64,000 nt of DNA from Flaccisagitta enflata. Its lineage: Eukaryota > Chaetognatha > Sagittoidea > Aphragmophora. Where the stretch lies: contig OZ231126.1 in the NCBI GenBank assembly GCA_965153355.1, positions 58,714,001 through 58,778,000 of the forward strand, written 5' to 3'. The position numbers and the translations under genes were made by a program. The notes beneath the pieces are model-generated. The model made no database searches. It was not told where the DNA came from and saw nothing but the letters and a program-made list of their open reading frames with translations. Below, piece after piece: positions 34,086-46,300 of this stretch (its first letter is position 1; each line of letters begins with the position of its first letter).

Positions 34086-34330
34086 AACATGTTTTTTTTT
34101 TCTGAGGCTCAGTGTTCTTACAGTTGGTTGCGGACACGCAACTCTATAAGAGTCCTTGTTTGTTTGTCCGTCCGTCGGTCCGTCCGTCCATCCGTCCATA
34201 AGCATGAGTCGAAAAGTGGGAAAACGTGCATATCCACCCCTGCCCACCCGTTCACAACTGATGGCCGTGAATCCGGCCTTGTTTAGTCAATTTGCGGATC
34301 AAACTGTTCTTATGATGTTCTTATTTTATT
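34086..34330 (+). mobile_element. Family A element (A5) nested in a family E element
   Basis: Family E sequence (TTTTTCTGAGGCTCAGTGTTCTTA) is interrupted at about 34122 by TTGGTTGCGGACACGCAACTCTATAAGAG, GTCCGTCCGTCGGTCC and CCGGCCTTGTTTAG (to about 34284). E-like sequence (GTTCTTATGATGTTCTTATT) then follows. The tail hairpin is intact; the head motif has decayed to AGTTGTGAAC. Confidence 0.7.
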
Positions 34331-35324
34331 TTGATCTCTAGCTTATACTGGTAATACTTTGTTTATACTTTGTTTCTCATCTTGTTTCAGTCAGAGGTTA
34401 GAGTAGTAAGGGGATGCATAAAAATTCGCGGTCACTTTTTGGGGAAATATCTCTAAAATAGGCTTCATTAGGCATTTTTAAACATAAATATTGAAAAAAA
34501 AAGTGTATCGAGTTCATTTCTAAGGTATCACAGACTATGTTAATTAAACAATGATCAGGTTAAAATCTTCATTCGTTTCCGCTAACTTCCTCCTGAACCT
34601 TTTAATCCAATCAGTAGTTTTATGTAATATGCCTTGTAAAGATGCTTTTGGTAGAAAGGGAGCGCATCGGAGAAAATATTTTTTGAAAACAGTCTCTGAA
34701 AGAGGGAAGTCTCCTCTATCATATATATATGAAGCTCGCAGACGCAAAAATATTTAGACCCTCGTCTGTAGGTTCAAAGTAAAGAGAGTTTTCGGCATTT
34801 TCTCGAGATTGTGTTTCTTGTTTTTGATCGCTTTTTTCATCTTTTCCTGATCGTCTCATGCGTGTTTAGTCATATTTCTGCCTATGTATCCATATAAACT
34901 GCTCATAACAGCATAAACACCAGCGACGATATGTTTATAAAACTCATTTTAGAGCGAAAATTAGTTGCTTTCCAACGATAATTTTCACAACTTGAAACGG
35001 TTACATGTCCGTTTTCTACTGGTATGTTCTTTTTCTGGTAACCTAACTCTAACCTCTGACTGAAACAAGATGAGAAACAAATCAAATTATATTAGGAATG
35101 CAATGCAGATTAAAGTCAATCATTGCAATTGCTCAATCTCACTTTGGATTTCATGAAACTAATCATTACAGCAGTTCCTTATAGAAGGGATTGTTCTTAA
35201 CATCCACAAATGAAGTTCAAATATTCTTAAATTCATCAGGTCTTGAGGCTGGCAATGTTCTTATAATTGTTCTTTTTTTTTTTCCTCATCTGAGCCTCAA
35301 TGTTCTTATAAACAAGGTTCTTAG
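34331..35324. other. Gene-free stretch ending in family E-like sequence
   Basis: No gene is seen. Near 35225-35315 the phrases GTCTTGAGGCTGGCAATGTTCTTATA and CTGAGCCTCAATGTTCTTATAAAC match family E ends. CAATATCTTGTTTC-like text near 34375 and AACCTCTGACTGAAACAAG near 35050 are inverse to each other, so 34380-35065 may be a foldback. Confidence 0.4.
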
Positions 35325-35545
35325 TCAAAGAAATGAGTGTAAAGGGAATGAAATTGAAAAAAAAAAGTAAAAGTGTGGAGGACCATCAGACAGACCAACC
35401 AACCGACGGACGGACGGACAGACAGACGGACGGACGGACGGACGGACGGACGGACGGATGGACGGACAGACGGACGGTGAGAAGGACAAAGCGGTGTGTA
35501 GAGTCGCGTGTACTGCCACTGCCCAACCCCGGGAAGAAGCGACTA
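35325..35545 (-). mobile_element. Family B element (copy B6), atypical tail
   Basis: AAGTAAAAGTGTGGAGGACC, then a GGAC tetramer run, ACAAAGCGGTGTGTAGAG, AGTCGCGTG. The usual 4-nt hairpin loop is replaced by about 27 bases (TACTGCCACTGCCCAACCCC onward) before AAGCGACTA. The head is poor. Confidence 0.55.
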
Positions 35546-35905
35546 TCAAGGACGGTTAAAAGTTTGGTCATTGATTGTTGCACTTTTGTTTTGCTTTGCT
35601 TTGTAAAAACCACACTGCCCTCTGCAAAAATCGTCAATGATTAGGATACATTTCTAACAAAAATCATATCCAAAGTGAGTAAAAAGTTATTCCATATTGG
35701 GAATCCCACCTCGGCCGCCAACTTAGCTACTAGGTAGCTAAATTTAGCTACTACAGAGGGGTGCTTAGCTACCAAAAAAGGCGTTTAGCTACCAGCTACT
35801 AATTTAGATATTTTTGATGATTTCCTTTAGATACTCAAGCATCTATTTAGCTACTTGAGACTGATGCTTTTTGCTACGAAATTACTTTTTAATGACTGAT
35901 ATATA

Positions 35906-36307
35906 CAGAAGAAACCGTTATAAGAGGTGTGGAGGGACCAAAATTGTAGCACCCCCCCTACAGCCCACATCATTGCTTATATTTCTATACTCTGGGTAGT
36001 GGTTTATATTTTAAATGAATTCAAATTTTCTTATCAAGGCGATCTTTGAAATTCTATCAAGATCCTTTTCAAAATCTTTAATTTTTCCCATTTTTGGAGA
36101 GTTTCAAAAATGCTTAAATTTTAGCATAAAAATGTCAATTGTGGCAATTCTTAGAGGAGTCTCAAAAAAAGCCTGGATGAAAAAAAAATGTTTTTACTTA
36201 AAGTATAACCCAATGCCTAAAATAAACAAAAAGAAGCATAAGTGTGGGCTGTAAGGGGGGTGTTATAACTTTTGGTCCCTACACACCTCTTAAAATAGTT
36301 CCTTCTG
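35906..36307. mobile_element. Nested inverted-repeat element of about 400 bp
   Basis: The left arm starts CAGAAGAAACC, then AAGAGGTGTGGAGGGACCAA and CCCCCCCTACAGCCCACA. The right arm is its inverse over about 65 bp. ATATA precedes and TATAT follows, compatible with a TA target duplication (Tc1/mariner-like MITE). Non-coding. Confidence 0.8.
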
Positions 36308-36385
36308 TATATTTTTTGTTCATTGCCTTTTGCTATTTACTGTAGATGCTGGAGGTTCTCATTTGTCTTAAGACGGAAAATCTCT

Positions 36386-36587
<202 letters not shown>

Positions 36588-37271
36588 CCACGTTTTCTTC
36601 CCATTGTCTTTCATGTCACTGTGATTTTTGTTTGATTTTTTTTGGATACAAAACTTTGTTCTTTACTTGCAGTCGTTTTATTTGGTGCCATATAGTGCTA
36701 AGGTATGACGAGAGAAATTTAGCTACTTTTTCAGATACTAGGAAAAAATTTTAGATATTTTTCAGATACCTAGAGAGCTACAGGCAGCTACTTGGGCTAG
36801 GACCTTGTTGGCGGCCGAGAATCCCACTGCATTACAAACACCTTTTGGACAGCGGACCAAAAGGACTTATTCAAACTTGTAAAGGTGAAAGTTAAGATAT
36901 TTGGTTACAAGAACTAATTTGAACCTGTAAAATATAAGGGTGAATTATAAGCTACATATCTCTATCTCTTTTAAAGCCTTTGGACTGAAAATGTCGTTCT
37001 TTTTAAAAAGGAGTAAGTGTATTGGGTTATAAGTATGGAAAAAAATTTGAAAAATTTTATGAAAATGATTTAATAGAAACATGTTAAATCAAAATCTTTG
37101 TTTTCTTTTCCACTTTCAATACATTGTGCAAAGAAGTGGGTTCTTTGAGTTGTTTTGTTCAGATACTTACTCAAGTAGAAAAAAATTGAAGTACATTGGA
37201 TTTGCATTGATTCAACTCCAATCCAACCATTTTTTCTCCATTCCATGAAAGGAAACATTGATTTGCAGCTC

Positions 37272-37462
37272 AACAAGGCCGGATACACGGCTACCGAAGT
37301 CCCGTGCGGGTGGGCAGGGGGCATATTTTAGGTCACTAAACCAATTGGGCAGGAGCAGTGAGGTCCAAATATAATAAATCATGAAAAAAGTAAAGTGTGA
37401 CAGACCCACCGACCGACCGACGGACAAAGCGGGGTGTAGAGTTGCATGCACGTGACTTAAAA
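37272..37462 (-). mobile_element. Family B element (copy B7), complete but CpG-decayed
   Basis: The head is AACAAGGCCGGATACACGGC, with AGTCCCGTGCGGGTGGGCAG. The tail is AGTTGC-ATGCAC-GTGACT followed by TAAAA. Tail changes relative to other copies are C-to-T and G-to-A at CpG sites. The middle keeps AAAAAAGTAAAGTGTGACAG. Confidence 0.8.
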
Positions 37463-38392
37463 CCCTTGAAAATCCATGATTTTTCTCTAAAACTAGAAAA
37501 AGCTGTTTTTTTCTTATGTGATCTTGACAAAAAATAGTCATTTCTCATGAACTTTGAACTAAGCAGCAAAAACATGTTTTCAAAGGGCTTTCCAAAACTT
37601 TTTTAAATCTAAATTATCATTTCTGGAAGCAAAGTTGTGATCCTTCTTTTGTCACGGTTGGCGTGGTACTATCTAGGATAAAAGTTTGGAACACTCATGG
37701 TTGACAGTGTGTTTCCCCCTCATGTGCTCAAAATTGATATACCTGATAGTTTTTGGTTATTTCTATATTCATACTAACTAGATCAAAAGAGAAAAACAAT
37801 CTTCAATTCAATTTAAGGACCACGAGTAAACGTTGCTAGGGAGCGTAACTATGTGTGACAGCCCTGTGATGCTCCCTAGCAACAGCCAAACCGGCGATAT
37901 TCTTATAGAAAATAATGTGGGAAAGTTGTAGCAAATTTTATTTTTAACAATGTTCCCTCAAAAATTTTCATAAAATACTGATACTTCAGCGTGAAAATAT
38001 GAAAGTGTGTTTCTATGGCAACCAAGACCCATGGGCAATAAAGCATCCTATTATTAGTTTATATTCCAAATATCAGTCTCTTATTTGTTTTCTTGTAATT
38101 AATTCCCCCGTATTTCTAAGTCTAGACGACATCTATTGTACCTACTCAAAATTTTTTCTGCGATGCATGATGAGCATGTTGCAATAGGATGAACTTCAAG
38201 AGAAAGAGTACGTAGAAAAAAAACTTTGGAACAATTCTTCAAAGCCAATGCTATCAAATACCGTCGCACGTAAATGAAAAAAAACTTTTTTACAAAACTG
38301 TATAAGCGAAGCTCTAAGGTGTCAGTGCGAGTGAAAAAAAAAAACTTGTTTTCGATACTTAAAAAATTGATGCTAACGCAATTTTCCCCAAA
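37463..38392. other. Gene-free stretch upstream of the RING/B-box gene
   Basis: AT-rich. GTTGCTAGGGAGC (37832) and GCTCCCTAGCAAC (37870) form an inverted pair bracketing a CTATGTGTGACAGCCCTGTGA spacer. The promoter of the gene at 38393 should lie at the right end, but I see no clear core element. Confidence 0.4.
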
Positions 38393-39349
38393 ATGGACGT
38401 CTTTGATTGCGTGATTTGCCACGAGGTCGCCCAAAACGCGTTAATGTGCGGCGAATGTGAAAAATTCATGTGCCAAACTTGTCTGGAGACGGCCTACGCT
38501 TCAAGAGCGTCTTGCCCACATTGCCGAACCTCAAAAACTCTAGCCAGCTATAAACGGTTCAAATGGATCGACGAGGCCCAAAAAAAGAAAAACGCCCCAA
38601 AAGCGGACAAATGTCAGAATCCTGTCTGCGAAGAAGAACCTCTCAATTTCTTCTGCAGCGTTTGCGATACCACCTGCTGCTCAAATTGTGGCAGCAACGA
38701 CCATAAACACGGCGCCGAGGAACCTAAATTGGCGCCTGTGGAGTGGCGCCGACGAAGCATCGGCGGAGAGCTGGAGGGAAAGATCAAAGCAATGGCGAAG
38801 GACCTTGCCAATTACGGAAGTGACATTCTACGCGACGTTCAAACCTTTCATGAAAACAAGGTCCAGTGGGAGAAAATTGTGGAGAAAATCACCAAAGACG
38901 TGAAAAGTCATTTCGATTGGAAAGTCGAATCCGCCGAGAATGAACTTGTGACCCGTTTCAATGAGGCAAAAGCGATTCTCTGTGAAGGCGATGCTGTCGC
39001 GGGGAAATTCCAGGATGCCATTGAGAGCCAATACTTGAATCGACTGGTCGACATCAACAAAGAAACAGAGGAAGGAGTAGATGAGGTTAAAGGATTGATT
39101 GCGAAAGCTCGCGAAGGTTACGAACCTCTCTCTATAGATTACCTGCTCGATTTTGTGCGGTGGGTGCCTCACTGGGAATATGAAGGAACCGTGACACTGC
39201 CGTCACCCGGTTCAAAAAGGAAAATCCACGGCAAAACAAGAGTGTGGCTTGTTAGTCGGGAAGCGGAGGAACCACAAGACAGATGTCGACTTCGTATCAC
39301 TTTGTTACCCGTCTCCGAAACCGACTCCAATTTCACCGAAGGTAATTAG
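38393..39349 (+). CDS. RING and B-box protein, TRIM-like
   Basis: A single open frame of 318 codons. The ATG context is CCAAAATGG. Zinc residues at 6, 9, 19, 22, 27, 30, 41 and 44 form a RING finger, with Cys rather than His at the fourth position (CVIC, CGEC, CQTC, CPHC). RING proteins usually act as E3 ubiquitin ligases. Residues 74-106 form a B-box-like zinc finger (C74, C79, C88, C91, C96, C99, H104, H106). Residues from about 120 to 250 are charged and probably coiled coil. The C-terminal 60 residues match no domain I can name. The end reads GAAG-GTAATTAG, so the apparent stop may lie just inside an intron (GTAATT donor) and the gene may continue. Confidence 0.78.
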   Translation: MDVFDCVICHEVAQNALMCGECEKFMCQTCLETAYASRASCPHCRTSKTLASYKRFKWIDEAQKKKNAPKADKCQNPVCEEEPLNFFCSVCDTTCCSNCGSNDHKHGAEEPKLAPVEWRRRSIGGELEGKIKAMAKDLANYGSDILRDVQTFHENKVQWEKIVEKITKDVKSHFDWKVESAENELVTRFNEAKAILCEGDAVAGKFQDAIESQYLNRLVDINKETEEGVDEVKGLIAKAREGYEPLSIDYLLDFVRWVPHWEYEGTVTLPSPGSKRKIHGKTRVWLVSREAEEPQDRCRLRITLLPVSETDSNFTEGN

Positions 39350-39446
39350 CTTACTAAGCTTGCTGTCCTCCAAGATGTAAAAACAAAGTAAAAGAAGGTT
39401 GGTAAAGTTAAGTTAGCAAGAGAGTAAAAGAACTGCTAAATCGCCA

Positions 39447-40383
39447 AGCTGACCAAAAACTCGCCAAAATTAGCCTAACATCAATATGTTTGATCGGTTC
39501 AAACTGGCGGACATGCGACTCTACACCTCGCCATGTCTGTCCGTCCGTCCATCTGTCCATCCCTTCACCCGTCAATCCGTCCGTCCATCTGTTTGTCAAT
39601 TTAGCTATCCGTCTATCCATCCGACTGTCAGCCTATCCATCCGTCTGTCCACCCATCTGTCCATCTGTCCAAGTCTCCATCCACCCGTCTGTCTGTTCAT
39701 CTGTCCATCAGTCCATCTCACTTTTGAATTGCAAGTGTTATTTTATTTTATCTTTAGTCTCGAGCACCCCACTCTACAAGTTCAACATGTAGACTACAAC
39801 CCGCTTCGTCCGTCCGTCCGTCTGTCCGTCCATCCATCCGTCCGTCCGTCCGTCCGTCCGTCAGTCCCTCCGTCCATCCGTCCGTTAATCCCTTGGTCCG
39901 TTGGTCTGTCGGTCTGTTGGTCTGTCAATCAAACTTTAGTTAAAGTGATCTTATTTGAATTTAAATTATCTAAAAGACTTAAATGAGTTAGTAGAAAAAC
40001 AAGGCCGGATACACGGCAAGCTGACCAAAAACTCGCCAAAATTAGTCTAACTTCAATATGTTTGATCGGTTCAAACTGGCGGACATGCGACTCTACACCT
40101 CGCCATGTCTGTCCGTCCGTCCATCTGTCCATCCCTTCACCCGTCAATCCGTCCGTCCATCTGTTTGTCAATTCAGCTATCCGTCTATCCATCCAACTGT
40201 CAGCCCATCCATCCGTCTGTCCATCCATCTGTCCATCTGTCCAATTCTCCATCCACCCGTCTGTCTGTTCATCTGTCCATCAGTCCATCTCACTTTTGAA
40301 TTGCAAGTGTTATTTTATCTTATCTTTAGTCGCGAGCACGCCACTCTACAAGTTCAACTTGTAGACTACAACCCGCTTCGGTG
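39447..40383 (+). repeat. Local duplication of a GTCCATCTGTCC-rich element, 572-bp offset
   Basis: A block of about 365 bp starting AAGCTGACCAAAAACTCGCC (39447) recurs at 40018 with few differences, through a long CCGTCCATC-rich tract to CTACAACCCGCTTCG. The second copy is joined directly to a family A/B head (AACAAGGCCGGATACACGGC at about 39999-40016). TTTAGTCGCGAGCACGCCAC in the second copy is a decayed family B tail. Frames are repeat-driven. Confidence 0.75.
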
Positions 40384-40441
40384 CACTAAAGGCCATGGAC
40401 TGCGCTAGATGGCTCATTGGGTCAAAATCCTTCATCCCTGC

Positions 40442-41212
40442 AATACCCTGCTTTCAATATCGAGTGTTACCAGCAAAACCTTTATTGCGTCTAAAGTATA
40501 CATTTTTGGAAATTCAGGTAGGATTTGCCAAAAAGCATATAACCTACCATTTGTTCATGCAAAATTTCAAAGGACTGGCTCAAGCCGTTTGGCTTCCACA
40601 TGATTTTGAATGAAAATGAGATAAACCCCATAAAAGGATTTTTCAAAAAATTGATTAACTGACACTGTGACATTGAATCATTGTCATTTCTTTACAAATC
40701 GAGCAAAAATGGCCAGATTTGTCTTGAAAGAAGGATATTAGTCTCAGTTTATGTATCTCTGTAGAAAAAGACCAAATCATTGAAATCTATGTGGAAAATC
40801 TGGGTTTTCCTTTGAATTTTTGAATTTTGAGCAGGTTTCAAATAACAACAACTGTATTCCAGCACCAAAATTCTTATAGAATGGTGAAAAGCAAAAATGA
40901 TACAAATTTAGTGTCAATTATTGACTATACATGACTTATTTGGTCATTCCAGCTCATGATGCACAAAGTTTTTAAGGGTTTATTCAAATAATATCGCTCA
41001 AAAATGTGTTTTTTTTGCAAATTTTGCTCAAATTTCATCAAATTTTATATACATGTGGACAATAAACCGTAAGACCCAGCATGACGAAATTTTGCATGAA
41101 ATAATGGTAGGTTATGTGCTTTCAGACAAAACCAACCGGATTTTCTAAAAATGAATACTTTTGACACAATAAAGATTTTGCTGGTAACACTTGATATTGA
41201 AAGCAGGGTATG
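40442..41212. repeat. Foldback with about 130-bp imperfect inverted arms
   Basis: ATACCCTGCTTTCAATATCG onward on the plus strand (40442-40572) matches the minus strand of 41080-41212. Shared words include GTGTTACCAGCAAAA, CATAACCTACCAT and CATGCAAAATTTC. The spacer is AT-rich and non-coding. Probably a non-autonomous inverted-repeat element. The stretch from 41213 to 41808 holds nothing further that I recognise. Confidence 0.7.
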
Positions 41213-41808
41213 GCTAAAACTAAGTAGAATGGTCATAGTAGCATTTTAGCATACATTACCAGTCCATTTGACAGGTTTTGTGGCGATTTAGAGTGAAAAA
41301 GAGCGACCTTAATGGACATTACAACGGAAAATGCTGATTTTCAAGAAAAATCAATGATTTTTTTGGATTATCTGTTGAGGATACAAAAAGCTCATTATAT
41401 CTTCAATATTGGATTGGATTCCTTCATTTATGTTTACATGTCTAGAAAAATAAAAAAAAACATCATTTTTTACATTTTTAGCACTAATAAATTAGCCTAC
41501 AATAACTACACTTTTGACCTAATTTGCATGCTTTATTAACCAATGAATAAAAAAAATCGCACAAGGACGCACAATGAGCGACTTATACCAAAATGTAGCT
41601 TAAGGGGTCCTGAATTCAGAATGCTATGGCTCAAGCCGTACAAAGACGTACAAATTGCGATTTTTTGGTCCTAAACTGGACAGGTAATAATGTGGAAAAA
41701 AGGAAAAAAAGCAGTTTTTGGTTGAATTATCTTGTTTTAAATCAAACCGTTATAATTTGTGTTGCTCTTATTCTTCTCGAAACTTCCCCCCATATTTCCC
41801 TAGTATCT

Positions 41809-42057
41809 TCTTCTTCTTCTTCTTCTTCTTCTTCTTCTTCTTCTTCTTCTTCTTCTTCTTCTTCTTCTTCTTCTTCTTCTTCTTCTTCTTCTTCTTCTTC
41901 TTCTCAGTTGACTTTATAAAGGATGAATTCATTTCTGCAACCTTCACTCTACTTCTTCTTTTTCTTCTTCTTCTTCTTCTTCTTCTTCTTCTTCTTCTTC
42001 TTCTTCTTCTTCATCTTCTTCTTCATCTTCTTCTTCTTCTTCTTCTTCTTCTTCTAC
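41809..42057. repeat. (TTC)n repeat in two blocks
   Basis: Pure CTTCTT at about 41809-41904, a 45-bp unique spacer, then TTC units again at about 41953-42057. Confidence 0.97.
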
Positions 42058-42059
42058 TT

Positions 42060-42380
42060 TTTGGGCAGCGGCCCCAAAGGGCCGATGTCCTGTAGAACAC
42101 AGGGGGACGTCCGTCCGTCCTTCCGTCCGTCCGTCCGTCCATCCGTCCGTCCGTCCGTCCGTCCGTCCGTCCGTCCGTCCGTCCGTCCGTCCATCCCCCC
42201 CCCCAGTTGACTATCAAGGCCTCGAGTTAGCCCTCCCAGGCCTCAATTTAGCCCTCCAGGCCTCAAATTAGCCCTCTTGGCTTCAAATCAGCCCCCCCCT
42301 CATGCCACCAATCTGCCCTCCAGACCCCAAATCTGCCCTCCAGACCTTCAATCAGCCCTCCAAGCATAAAACCAGCCCAC
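42060..42380. mobile_element. Family C element cut by the BEL 5' LTR
   Basis: The left end GGGCAGCGGCCCCAAAGGGC, GATGTCCTGTAGAACACAGG is followed by a (GTCC)n run (about 42109-42192) and a few 22-bp units such as CCCTCCAGGCCTCAAATTAG. The right end is absent; the BEL LTR begins at 42381. No continuation is found beyond the 3' LTR at 55627. Confidence 0.75.
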
Positions 42381-43286
42381 TGTTAGAAATGTATGTCCGT
42401 CCGTTTTTTAAGTATGTGTGCTTTGTCTCTTTTGCGTGCTTTTGGCTTTTCCTCTTTCTCGATTATTCAATGCCCGCGTCTTTTGTTTCTCGCCATTTTT
42501 TATATTGAACGCTAGATGGGTAACCATATGGTTGCGCCTTGTATTTTGTGCCATTTGTTTTTATTACGTAGGCGAATATACGTAACTCGTCTTTCGTATC
42601 ATCCAATTTTTGGATTGATTGATTTTATTTATTTACGGCATTGCTTCTTAAAGTGATTGATTGATTTTCGTGATCGTTTGAATGCGCCCTTGGAATTCAC
42701 TAATTTCAATAATCTCTCATCTTTTTATTGCAGATAAACTTATGAACGGACAATTAACGTTAGTTTGACTCGACAGACTGTGGGTTGGAAACGAAAGTGG
42801 GCCTAAAGTAAGTTTTATAGACGCGTCTTTGCTTTTATTAACGTTGTTTTTATCTTGTTTTCCGGTCTGTTATTTTTGTCTTTTGCCCTTTTGCATTTTT
42901 ATCGCCGGATTTTAGTATGGTTTTTATCGCTTGCCCGATCAGCTTGCTATAGGGATGATATGGATGAATTTAATGGGATGGGCCGGGGCAGGGGCAGGTA
43001 TTATCAGGTGGCATGGGCTCTGAAGATGAACATGTTGTCATGTGCTGTTTCTGTCCTTTATTGTGTCCTATCTCGATTTCATGTTATCTTTTGCGTTTGC
43101 TGATCACAATTAACGCCCACTTTCCCTTTCATTTTTCCCCCTCTCTTCAGTTGTTGAAATTTTTATGGAATAAACGAGACGATCGCCTTCCTATTTTCCA
43201 ATCGCCAACTTTCTTTCACCACAAGTCGTCAGTCAGATAGACGCTCATAGACAGTGCCAGTTGAGAAACTGTAGGCGTAATTTATA
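42381..43286 (+). repeat. BEL/Pao 5' LTR
   Basis: Begins TGTTAGAAATGTATGTCCG and matches 54704-55626 to GGCGTAATTTATA. It carries the transcription start region of the element, though I cannot point to a specific promoter. The 3' boundary is set by loss of similarity and is uncertain by some bases. No convincing tRNA primer site follows. Confidence 0.85.
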
Positions 43287-43343
43287 TTTCAACATTTAAA
43301 AAACGACTCACTCTTTCCATCTTCGACCTCCGGCGAGTGGACA

Positions 43344-46300
43344 ATGGCAGCCGCGCAACGACGACACCGTCTCGACCGCTTCAACGTCATCGTGTATCTC
43401 ACTTCGGTTTGAATCAGTGTCCGAGGTCGAATCGTTTACGCATAATGAGGACGACATCACTGCGGAAATGGAAGGATGCCGGCGCCTTTTCGACGCCGTT
43501 TCTACTTGCGCCGAAGGAACGAATGACTTCGACGACGCCGCCTGTGAATCAGATGGCGCTCGACACGGCCTTCGGGACATGGTCTACGACTTTATATCGT
43601 ATGCAAGGCAAATGGCGCTCGACTCGATGCCCGGCGACCCTCTTCGATTCGCGGCGTCTACTTTGCGTCGAATCCGGCGCGAATGGGACTCCATGCGTTT
43701 CTTTGATCGTGAGAACTATCCAGAGGGTTTTCCTTCCAACGCCGACATCGTGAACGCAGTGCATAACGACATCGGGAATCGCAAAAGACCCGTCAATGAA
43801 TTCTCATGGAACAGTCTCCCAACTGACACTCATGCCGCCCGTGACAATGTTACCGGCGCTCCGACTCCAAGGATGCGAACGTCTTTGCCAAACCCCGACG
43901 GATCCGAGTATCTACCACTTCCGGTCCCGCGACATGGTGCGCAATCTCCAACTGGCGGCCAATTTTTAAATCTGCCACCGATCCAAAGAGGAGATGCCGT
44001 CAATCAATGGGTATCAGATTTGGTCTCGGAAATTGAACCTGCGCGTGCGTCTCCGATGGAGCAAGCTGACGACATGCTGGCGGATCTCGACGACGCCGAC
44101 GCTCTCGCAAGAGGCCGCGGGATCATCAACGGATTAACGCCGCAGGAGAGGGCGAGGCGACGCTTCGCCAACAGGAGTGCTGAGAGAGACAGATGGGGTA
44201 GGCAGTTGGAGGAGGAAATGCGACAAGGCCGTCGGCTGATTGACGATATGCAGCAGCAACAACGGGAGGAGGAGCAGCGACAGCAACAGGAGCAACAGCA
44301 GCAGCATCAATTGCAGATGCAGCAGCAGCAACTCCAACAGCAACGTCAACTCCACCGACCACAGGAGCAGCAGCAAACGACGGCTCAGCGGCAGCAGCAA
44401 GAGCTGTTGCAGCAGCAGCAGTTGCAGCAACTCCAACAATTTTGTCAACAAGATCAACAACAACATCAGATCCTGCAGCCGGCGCCACAACCTGTGGCTC
44501 AACAACAGCAACAACACGATCAACAGCAGCAACAGCAGCAACAGCAACAACAGGCTGCGACAACATCAAGCGGCAATGCAGCCGCATGACAACAACAACA
44601 GCGGAAAGCGATGCAGGAGAACATATGCAACAGCAACCAGCAGCAACAGCAGCCTTCCGCGCGATCCCAGCGGTGGTAGTGAATCCTCAGCCTCAAATAA
44701 CCATCCTGTCGAAAGCATGAACGTCAGTGAGGAGACAGAAGAAGAGAGACAGCAACGCCTTGCAGATCAACGTCTGCGCATGATGGCTGAAGGTGAGGTG
44801 GTGGTGCAGCAACAGCTCCAAAGGCGCCGATCGCGGTGCCATTGGGATTCAACACGAAGCTCATCACAAGAAGACAAAGAGTTATACGACAGAATGTGTA
44901 ACTTTCGCCAGCAGCAGCAACGAGATGAAGATAGAAGAGCAGGAGTATTCAACAATGCGGCAGAAATGCAACGAAAGCACTGGAATAGCCTGAACGACGG
45001 CGGCATTGGTGGAGCTTTAGAGCAGCGGGATGTGAAGCTTAGACAACTGTCTGAGCTGGACCAGCAGCAGCCGCAGCATCCGCCAAAAGACCGTCGATCT
45101 ATCTTCAGAAATTTCAATCCGGGATTGTTCAATTCGGACATACAGCAACGTCATGTGCAGTCAGTGGAAACGTCCGTCAAGCAGCCGATGCAGCAGCAGC
45201 AGCAGTTGGAGCAGCAGCGGCAGCAAGGACAGCGTCAGCGTCAACTGCAGCGGCAGGAGCGAACAGCAACAGCGTCCTGACCAGCAACAGCAGCTTCAAC
45301 ATCAACAGTGGCAGCAGTGGCTTCAACAACAGCAACAGCATCAGGATCAGCATCATCAAACCCCAGCAGCAACGATTCTCCCTACCGCACCGGAAGTGAT
45401 CTTCGAGAAGCAGATTGGTTCTGCTAGAAGGGAGACTGGTCTTCCCCATCAAGAGGAAAAGGTCTTCAACACAGCCGGAAGTGGAGGTGATGCAACGGAG
45501 GCGATGCGCAGGAGGCAGAAGCAGGAGGCCGCTGACGCGAAGTTGGCACAGCAGCTGCAAGATAAAGAGAGAAGAAAAGTCGCTCCCAAGAAGACAATGA
45601 ATGGATTGCAGCCGAAGACGCCGAAAGTAGCGCAAGCGCCTCTAGCAACGCCTCAAGCGGAAGTCATCCAGCAGAATCAACGTTTGCAGCAGGAAGTGGA
45701 TAGTTTGAAGATGCAGATTCAGCAGAGAGACTTTGACCTTGCCGCAGCGCAGAAGAGAAACAACAAGAGGAACAACAACAGCGACAGTACGTCCGCCAGA
45801 TTTTGATGCTCCCCGATTCCATCAAGATGATCGTCAACAACAAATGAATCAGCAAGAGGAAGTTGGGTGGAGTGTAAAAACCACCAAAAAGAGATCTCCG
45901 GTAAAAGTCGGGGGTCAATACGCCTTTATCCAACAACCCCCAGCGTATCATCAAGTGGAGCATCATCAAGTAGCCCGTCAACCGGAAGTCCACGTTCAGA
46001 TGCCCAACAATCCGGCTCTGGACAGGTTTTTGGAAAGAGCGACGTACAATGATCTCATGCGAGCAAGGAGAGTCGGCCTCAAAGCGTTGAGAGCGAGACC
46101 TGAGAAGCCTCTGCAGGAGCTTCATCCACCGACTTCATGATGTGGAAGAGGAAGTTCAAAGATGCTGAGAAGCATGAAGGCTTGACGCAAATGGACATCT
46201 TATTGGAATTGCCTAAGTGGTTTGCTGGTCCGGCAAAAGAGATCATTGAAACTGCGACGATTGATGCAACTGAAGCGACAGCAAGAGGAGAGATTGACGA

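Noticed and set aside
42855-43103. Small ORFs inside both LTRs (also at 55212)
   Set aside because: They occur in LTR sequence and differ by indels between the two LTRs; there is no evidence of translation.
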